NCBI GenBank assembly: GCA_003520545.1
Contig: DOUP01000215.1
Coordinates: 1 to 10,903, forward strand
Direction of reading: 5' to 3'
DNA length: 10,903 nt
Source: Maritimibacter sp.
GTDB taxonomy: Bacteria > Pseudomonadota > Alphaproteobacteria > Rhodobacterales > Rhodobacteraceae
Below the pieces are notes generated by a model that saw nothing but the letters and a program-made list of their open reading frames with translations, was not told where the DNA came from and made no database searches. The position numbers and the translations under genes are program-made. Position 1 is the first letter of the stretch; each line of letters begins with the position of its first letter. Shown here piece after piece: positions 7,067 to 10,903 of the stretch.

Positions 7067-7082
7067 CGGATCAGTTGATCCG
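7067..7082. repeat. Dyad between convergent ispE and polyprenyl synthase
   Basis: CGGATCA (7067-7073) and TGATCCG (7076-7082) form a perfect inverted repeat with a two-base centre that includes the stop codon of the polyprenyl synthase gene. It could help end transcription from either side, but neither strand has a T-run after it and the loop is tight, so a terminator role is only possible. Confidence 0.25.
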
Positions 7083-8072
7083 CTCGACCACGTAATCCGC
7101 GATATCCGACAGCATGTCGCGGATCGGGTCTTCGGGAAGAACCTCCAGCGCGTCTTTTGCTTTCGCGGCCCAGGCCAGCGCCGACTGACGCGTGTCTTCC
7201 AGCGCGCCGTGACGGTTCATGATCTCAAGCGCCTGCTCCAGATCGCCTTCGCCTTGCTTGTTCTTCTCCAGCGTCCGCTTCCAGAACGCCATTTCCTCGT
7301 CATCACTGTTCGAGATGGCCTTGATCAGCGGAAGCGTCAGCTTGCGGTCGCGGAAATCGTCGCCGATATTCTTGCCAGTCGCCTCGCTGCCCCAGAAATC
7401 GAGCAGATCGTCGACCACCTGGAACGCGATGCCCAGCGCGTCGCCGTAGTCATAAAGCGCCTGAATTTGTTCTTCGGACACACCGGCAAGGATACCGGCC
7501 GCTTCTGTCGCCGCGGAAAACAGCGCCGCCGTCTTGCCGCGCACCACCTTGAAGTAGATCTCTTCGGTGGTGCCGATATCCTGCGCCGCCGTCAGTTGCA
7601 GCACTTCGCCCTCGGTGATCGTGGCCGATGCGTTGGACAGCACGGCCAGGATGCGCAGGCTGTCGGTATCCGTCATCAGTTGGAACGCGCGCGCCAGAAG
7701 ATAGTCGCCCACCAGAACGCTCGACTTGTTGTCCCAGAGCAGGTTGGCGGTCGGGCGACCCCGGCGCTGTTCGGACCCGTCGACAACGTCGTCATGCAGA
7801 AGCGTCGCGGTATGAATGAACTCGATCGCAGTGGCGAGCACGACGTGCTTGTCGCCTTCGTAGCCGCACATACGCGCAGCTGCCAGCGTCAGCATCGGGC
7901 GCAGACGCTTGCCGCCTGCCTCGACCAGGTGCGCGGTCACTTCGGGGATACGGGGGGCGTGCTCCGACGCCATGCGGGAGCGAATCATTTCGTCCACCGC
8001 CGACAAATCGGCGCTCAGATGCGCTGCCAACCGCTCGTGCGGCTTGTTAGCCTTCTGATCGAGCATATTCAT
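7071..8072 (-). CDS. ispB: Long-chain all-trans polyprenyl diphosphate synthase (ubiquinone side chain)
   Basis: This enzyme adds IPP units to an allylic diphosphate to make the long side chain of ubiquinone; in this bacterial group it would be expected to be decaprenyl (also called ddsA/sdsA). The 333 residues carry the substrate motif GGKRLRP (53-59), the first aspartate-rich motif DDVVD (94-98) within IHTATLLHDDVVDGSEQRRG, and the second motif DDLLD (221-225), all intact for Mg-diphosphate binding. The small alanine five residues before the first motif fits long-chain products, as in E. coli IspB. Chain length cannot be read with certainty. The gene is transcribed alone, divergent from the DUF2007 gene and convergent with ispE. 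The start MNML is preceded by GAGG at 11 bases. Confidence 0.95.
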   Translation of the reverse strand: MNMLDQKANKPHERLAAHLSADLSAVDEMIRSRMASEHAPRIPEVTAHLVEAGGKRLRPMLTLAAARMCGYEGDKHVVLATAIEFIHTATLLHDDVVDGSEQRRGRPTANLLWDNKSSVLVGDYLLARAFQLMTDTDSLRILAVLSNASATITEGEVLQLTAAQDIGTTEEIYFKVVRGKTAALFSAATEAAGILAGVSEEQIQALYDYGDALGIAFQVVDDLLDFWGSEATGKNIGDDFRDRKLTLPLIKAISNSDDEEMAFWKRTLEKNKQGEGDLEQALEIMNRHGALEDTRQSALAWAAKAKDALEVLPEDPIRDMLSDIADYVVERIN

Positions 8073-8147
8073 CGTCCCGTCTGCCTCGCCTTAAGCCAGT
8101 TTTGCATGTCTCTCGACTAAAGCCGGGATAAGCCGTAGGACCCAAGT

Positions 8148-8366
8148 ATGAAAGAGCTTCTGCGCACAAATGACCTAACTTTGATCGCCTTTGCGCGCGC
8201 CCTATTGTCCGGCGAAGGTATAGACTGCTTTGCCATGGACGTCCACATGAGCGCACTTGAGGGATCAATAGGAATTTTACCTCGTCGCCTTATGGTCCGG
8301 GAGGATGACCTGAGCCGCGCACGCCGCGTGCTGCTTGATAACGGGTTCGAGCTCGAGGAGACATGA
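8148..8366 (+). CDS. DUF2007 family small protein
   Basis: This 72-residue protein fits the DUF2007 'putative signal transducing protein' family: a single small alpha/beta domain with the pattern LLRTNDLTLIAFARALLSGEGIDCF, a central hydrophobic/glycine stretch, and a C-terminal RLMVREDDLSRARRVLLDNG helix. The function of the family is not established. The start ATG has AGGA seven bases upstream. Its last bases overlap or abut the methyltransferase start, so the two are translationally coupled. Its codon use differs from its neighbours: ATA, CTA, TTA, ACA, TCA and GGA codons appear in a window otherwise dominated by G/C-ending codons. It is divergent from the polyprenyl synthase across 75 bases. 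Confidence 0.88.
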   Translation: MKELLRTNDLTLIAFARALLSGEGIDCFAMDVHMSALEGSIGILPRRLMVREDDLSRARRVLLDNGFELEET

Positions 8367-9130
8367 GTATGGGATTTGCCCGCAACCTGATTACCGAGGA
8401 CAAGTTCCTGGGGGGCGATCTGGTGCTCCGGCAGCCGCGCGACGGCTACCGCGCCGGGGTCGACCCCGTTTTTCTGGCGGCTTCCGTCAACGCGCATGAC
8501 GGCGAAAGCGTGCTGGACCTCGGATGTGGCGCCGGGGCGGCAGGTCTTTGTCTTGCCACCCGCGTGAAGGGGCTGAAGCTTACCGGCGTCGAGCGGCAGG
8601 CGGACTATGCCGATCTCGCCCGAAGAAACGCCTTCGACAATAACATCAGTATGGAGGTGGTCGAGGCCGACCTGTCCAATCTGCCCGCAGCCCTGAAAGA
8701 CGAAAGTTTCGATCACGTCATCATGAACCCGCCCTACCACCTGCGCGAGCGCTCCACGGCCTCCTCTGACGAGGGCCGCGCGCGGGCCTTGTTCGAGGAG
8801 ACGCCGCTGGCGACCTGGATCGACGTCGCCACCCGCAGGCTCAAACCCCGTGGTTACATGACGATCATCCAGAAGGCCGAACGCCTGCCTGAAATCCTCA
8901 CCGCCATGGATGACCGGCTTGGTTCCGTGCTGGTCAAACCGCTCCTGCCGCGCGAGGGGCGCGCGGCGGTGCTCGTGCTGGTGCAGGCCCGCAAGGGAGG
9001 GCGCGGCGCGTTCCGGCTTGCCGCCCCGCTCATCCTGCACGACGGGGCCGAGCATGTGGGTGACGCCGAAAGCTACCGACGCGAAGTCTCCGCCATCCTG
9101 CGCGATGGTGCGGCCCTGCCGCTGTGGTAG
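8363..9130 (+). CDS. Class I SAM-dependent N6-adenine methyltransferase, TrmN6/YfiC-like
   Basis: The 255-residue protein has a SAM-binding Rossmann fold with motif I LDLGCGAGAAG (51-61), an acidic ribose-binding residue E77 in GVERQ, and the catalytic NPPY motif (122-125, MNPPYH) of enzymes that methylate exocyclic amines. The N-terminal LRQPRDGYRAGVDPVFLAA stretch is typical of the YfiC group (COG4123), which methylates A37 of tRNA-Val in E. coli; whether this protein has the same target is not known. The ATG at 8363 overlaps the DUF2007 stop (ATGA), but the GAGGAG at 8355-8360 is better spaced for the ATG at 8369, so the true protein may be two residues shorter. A hairpin follows the stop directly. 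Confidence 0.9.
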   Translation: MSMGFARNLITEDKFLGGDLVLRQPRDGYRAGVDPVFLAASVNAHDGESVLDLGCGAGAAGLCLATRVKGLKLTGVERQADYADLARRNAFDNNISMEVVEADLSNLPAALKDESFDHVIMNPPYHLRERSTASSDEGRARALFEETPLATWIDVATRRLKPRGYMTIIQKAERLPEILTAMDDRLGSVLVKPLLPREGRAAVLVLVQARKGGRGAFRLAAPLILHDGAEHVGDAESYRREVSAILRDGAALPLW

Positions 9131-9161
9131 GCCAAGATCGCATCTTGGCGTGGTCAGTTTT
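9131..9161 (+). terminator. Hairpin terminator after the methyltransferase gene
   Basis: GCCAAGAT (9131-9138) and ATCTTGGC (9142-9149) form a perfect 8-bp stem with a CGC loop beginning one base after the stop codon. A short T-run (9158-9161) follows eight bases later. The stem is convincing; the T-run is weakly placed. The rest of the gap to 9291 holds a promoter candidate for the next gene and nothing else I can support. Confidence 0.5.
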
Positions 9162-9219
9162 CATAATCTAACCGACGCGGCGCGAAATCTTTGGCATTTG
9201 TTTGCCTTGGCGCCGGTTT

Positions 9220-9248
9220 TTGCAACGATTTCGTGACACGACTCGAAT
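9220..9248 (+). promoter_or_regulatory. Candidate sigma-70 promoter for the YdcH-like gene
   Basis: TTGCAA (9220-9225) and TCGAAT (9243-9248) each match four of six consensus bases and are 17 bases apart. Initiation near 9255 would give a leader of about 37 bases ending in a strong Shine-Dalgarno GGAGG (9281-9285). The hairpin after the upstream methyltransferase gene supports an independent promoter here. Confidence 0.4.
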
Positions 9249-9291
9249 TCTGTGCTGCACTTTGATCACCATCAACAAATGGAGGACCCCT

Positions 9292-9459
9292 ATGGACATG
9301 AGCGCACGCTTGCAGGAGCTCCGTCGGAAACATGCCAGCCTTTCCGACCAAGTCGACACAGCAATGCGAAGCCCGGGGGTGCCCGACGCGGAAATCGCCG
9401 CGTTGAAAAAAAAGAAACTTAGGCTCAAAGACGAAATCGAACGTCTCGCGACCACCTGA
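9292..9459 (+). CDS. YdcH/DUF465 family small coiled-coil protein
   Basis: This 55-residue protein has the DUF465 layout: two charged helices (about 3-25 and 32-53) joined by PGVPD, ending in EIAALKKKKLRLKDEIERL. The family is widespread in alphaproteobacteria, often next to unrelated genes, and has no settled role. The start is fixed by GGAGG six bases upstream of the ATG; a longer in-frame reading from 9202 lacks a Shine-Dalgarno and does not resemble the family. The lysine cluster is encoded by a run of eight A (9406-9413) that contains A-AAA-AAG in the reading frame, a classic slippery heptamer. The gene stands alone and converges on the transporter with only three bases between stop codons. 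Confidence 0.88.
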   Translation: MDMSARLQELRRKHASLSDQVDTAMRSPGVPDAEIAALKKKKLRLKDEIERLATT

Positions 9460-9467
9460 TTTTCAGG
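9455..9467. repeat. Palindrome spanning two convergent stop codons
   Basis: CCTGA (9455-9459) and TCAGG (9463-9467) flank TTT. The left arm contains the TGA of the YdcH-like gene and the right arm the TGA (as TCA) of the transporter. Part of the symmetry is forced by two facing TGA codons. Confidence 0.4.
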
Positions 9468-10344
9468 GCGCAGGGGTCATCCCCTCTTTTCGACCCGCAC
9501 GCGCCGCAATATAGGCACCTAATGTGATAAGAACGGCTGCGGCCACCAGTGCCCCACTGGCTTTGGCCGCACCCACCACGATCAGGACCAGCGTCGACAA
9601 CAAAGGCGCAGCGTAGCTCGCGGTACCCAGAAGCTGGATGTTGCCGCGCTTGACCCCCACGTCCCAAGTATAGAACGCCAGCCCCACCGGGCCGAGCCCG
9701 AGTGCCGCGACCGAAGTCCAGCCCAGCGCGCCCGTCGGCCATTGGGTCTCTTCAACGGCCAGGTGCGCCCCTGTCGAGAGAATGGCGGTCGCCACGCAGA
9801 ACACCGCAACGGTTTCGGTGGGGGTCTTGCCCAAGCGGCGCGACAGGACCGAATAGCTCGACCAGGTCAGCGCACAGAGCACCGCGACCGCGTAGCCGAG
9901 GCTGGCCGACGCGTCGAAGCCCGTAAACCCGCCGCCGAGGATCAAGGCCGCGCCAACAAAGCTGATGATCGCCCCGATGATATGACCGGCGCGCAGCCTC
10001 TCGCCCGGCAAAAGCCCGGAGAAAAGCACGATCAGGAGCGGCCAGAGATAGGCGATCAGCCCCGCTTCGGCCGCCGGCGCGAGGCGCAGCGCGGTGAAGT
10101 AGAGCGCGTGATAGCCGAAAAGCCCGACCGTCCCGAAGACATAGACGCGCCACGAAACGCCGCGCAACCGGGCCACCCCTCCGGTCACCAATAGCCAGAC
10201 CACCCCGATCGCGCCCCCGATGGCGAAGGTCATCGCGTTGAGCTGCAAAGGCGGCACCGGGCTGCTCCCCACGGTGAACACCGCGAGCAGTGCCCAGAGC
10301 AAAACGGCGGTAAAGCCGATCAGAGTGGCCCGGATTTCGGTCAT
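9463..10344 (-). CDS. EamA/DMT-superfamily transporter, YddG-like
   Basis: The 293-residue protein is almost wholly hydrophobic, with about ten predicted membrane spans arranged as two EamA repeats (about 5-137 and 149-284), the normal size and plan for a drug/metabolite transporter. The phrase APAAEAGLIAYLWPLLIVLFSG at the end of span 4 resembles the aromatic amino-acid exporter YddG group (N/AYLWP). Amino-acid or metabolite efflux across the inner membrane is therefore the best guess; the substrate is not proven. The C-terminus is basic. The start ATG lacks a clear Shine-Dalgarno and lies only 17 bases beyond the T-run of the phaB terminator; a four-codon frame (ATG TCA GCA CAA TGA) ends on it. 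The coding end overlaps a hairpin that may terminate the convergent YdcH-like gene. Confidence 0.9.
   Translation of the reverse strand: MTEIRATLIGFTAVLLWALLAVFTVGSSPVPPLQLNAMTFAIGGAIGVVWLLVTGGVARLRGVSWRVYVFGTVGLFGYHALYFTALRLAPAAEAGLIAYLWPLLIVLFSGLLPGERLRAGHIIGAIISFVGAALILGGGFTGFDASASLGYAVAVLCALTWSSYSVLSRRLGKTPTETVAVFCVATAILSTGAHLAVEETQWPTGALGWTSVAALGLGPVGLAFYTWDVGVKRGNIQLLGTASYAAPLLSTLVLIVVGAAKASGALVAAAVLITLGAYIAARAGRKEGMTPAP
9472..9490 (+). terminator. Possible intrinsic terminator of the YdcH-like gene, inside the transporter 3' end
   Basis: Reading on the plus strand, AGGGG (9472-9476), a TCAT loop and CCCCT (9481-9485) form a five-base GC-rich stem followed by C and TTTT (9487-9490). 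It lies 12 bases after the YdcH-like stop codon, a usual distance. It falls in the last codons of the opposite-strand transporter. The stem is short, so efficiency is uncertain. I see no matching T-run for the transporter itself. Confidence 0.45.
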
Positions 10345-10361
10345 TGTGCTGACATGGCACG

Positions 10362-10387
10362 AAAAAACCGGCCCCGAAAGGCCGGTT
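10362..10387 (-). terminator. Rho-independent terminator of phaB
   Basis: On the minus strand, AACCGGCC, a six-base TTTCGG loop and GGCCGGTT form a perfect 8-bp stem that runs into six consecutive T. It begins 24 bases after the phaB stop codon. This is the clearest terminator in the window. It leaves only 17 bases before the start of the transporter gene on the same strand. Confidence 0.85.
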
Positions 10388-10411
10388 CTTCGAATTCACG
10401 GGTGACCTGCG

Positions 10412-10903
10412 TCAGACGAGGTGCTGCGCCCCATTGGCGGTGATGGTGGAGCCATTGATGAAGCCCGCATCGTCCCCGGCGAGGAAGACCACGCAGCGCG
10501 CGATCTCTTCCGGCTCGCCCAGACGGCCCGTCGGGATGCCCGCGATGATCGACTCGCGCACCTTTTCCGGCACCGCCATGACCATTTCGGTCGCGATGTA
10601 GCCGGGGCAGATGGCGTTGGCGGTGATGCCCGCCCGCGCGCCCTCTTGGGCCAACGACTTGATGATCCCGAGGTCGCCGGCCTTGGTCGCGGCGTAATTG
10701 ACTTGGCCGAACTGGCCCTTCTGCCCGTTGATCGAGGAGATCACGATCACGCGGCCGAATTTCCGCTCGCGCATCCCCGGCCAGATCGGGTGCACGGTGT
10801 TGAACACGCCCGTCAGGTTGGTGTCGATCACCTGGTGCCACTGCTCCGGCGTCATCTTGTGGAACGGCGCGTCACGGGTGATGCCCGCGTTCGCCACGAC
10901 CAC
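10412..10903 (-). CDS. phaB: Acetoacetyl-CoA reductase PhaB (partial, N-terminus beyond right edge)
   Basis: PhaB reduces acetoacetyl-CoA to (R)-3-hydroxybutyryl-CoA with NADPH, the second step of polyhydroxybutyrate synthesis. The visible 163 residues are the C-terminal two-thirds of a short-chain dehydrogenase of about 240 residues. They include NAGITRD (the NAG motif), the catalytic Ser in VISSINGQKGQFGQ and the YxxxK pair in NYAATKAG (13 and 17 residues after that Ser). The INGQKGQFGQ stretch separates PhaB from the related FabG. The CPGYIATEM and GRLGEPEEIARCVVFLAGDDAGFINGSTI segments complete the fold. The dinucleotide-binding TGxxxGIG lies outside the window, as would any neighbouring phaA. 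Transcription ends at the strong hairpin just downstream. Confidence 0.94.
   Translation of the reverse strand: MVVANAGITRDAPFHKMTPEQWHQVIDTNLTGVFNTVHPIWPGMRERKFGRVIVISSINGQKGQFGQVNYAATKAGDLGIIKSLAQEGARAGITANAICPGYIATEMVMAVPEKVRESIIAGIPTGRLGEPEEIARCVVFLAGDDAGFINGSTITANGAQHLV

Noticed and set aside
7209..8120. 303-codon plus-strand open frame opposite the polyprenyl synthase
   Set aside because: The minus strand carries both aspartate-rich motifs of a prenyl synthase; the plus frame is Arg/His-rich.
8117..9055. 312-codon minus-strand open frame opposite DUF2007 and the methyltransferase
   Set aside because: Both plus-strand products have family features and Shine-Dalgarno signals; this frame covers two of them without either.
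9202..9291. 30-residue N-terminal extension of the YdcH-like protein
   Set aside because: No Shine-Dalgarno at 9202, extension unlike the family, and GGAGG is ideally placed for the ATG at 9292.
1..10903. Mobile elements, CRISPR arrays, tRNA or rRNA genes, toxin-antitoxin or defence genes
   Set aside because: I saw no tandem spaced repeats, transposase or integrase motifs, terminal inverted repeats, cloverleaf-like segments or defence domains on either strand.

Overview
The window looks like ordinary chromosomal DNA of a GC-rich alphaproteobacterium, most likely a Rhodobacterales / Roseobacter-group species. The pointers are the ETF-ubiquinone oxidoreductase, a long-chain polyprenyl diphosphate synthase of the ubiquinone type, the MEP-pathway kinase IspE, a PhaB-type acetoacetyl-CoA reductase, and the style of the small DUF2007 and YdcH-like genes. 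I see no phage, IS element, CRISPR array, rRNA or tRNA. I find no convincing new multi-gene system, so the findings are modest and local.

Layout from left to right. On the minus strand, greA is followed by an uncharacterised two-TM/coiled-coil protein (76-1581). A 124-bp divergent spacer (1582-1705) holds two inverted repeats and a possible 15-residue leader ORF before greA. On the plus strand come a PAP2-type membrane phosphatase/transferase (1706-2680) and ETF-QO (2727-4379), which ends in a strong hairpin. A secreted TPR protein (4487-6232) follows, overlapped by ispE (6207-7049). Convergent to ispE on the minus strand is the polyprenyl diphosphate synthase (7071-8072). Divergent from that, on the plus strand, are a DUF2007 protein and a NPPY methyltransferase (8148-9130), tightly coupled. 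A lone YdcH-like small coiled-coil protein (9292-9459) comes next. On the minus strand an EamA/YddG-type transporter (9463-10344) converges on it with three bases between the stop codons. Finally, phaB (from 10412, running off the right edge) ends in a textbook intrinsic terminator.

Metabolic thread. IspE makes a precursor of IPP/DMAPP, the polyprenyl synthase turns these into the ubiquinone side chain, and ETF-QO passes electrons from flavin dehydrogenases to ubiquinone. PhaB belongs to polyhydroxybutyrate storage; its usual partner phaA would lie beyond the right edge. The link between these genes is inferred from function and proximity; they are in separate transcription units.
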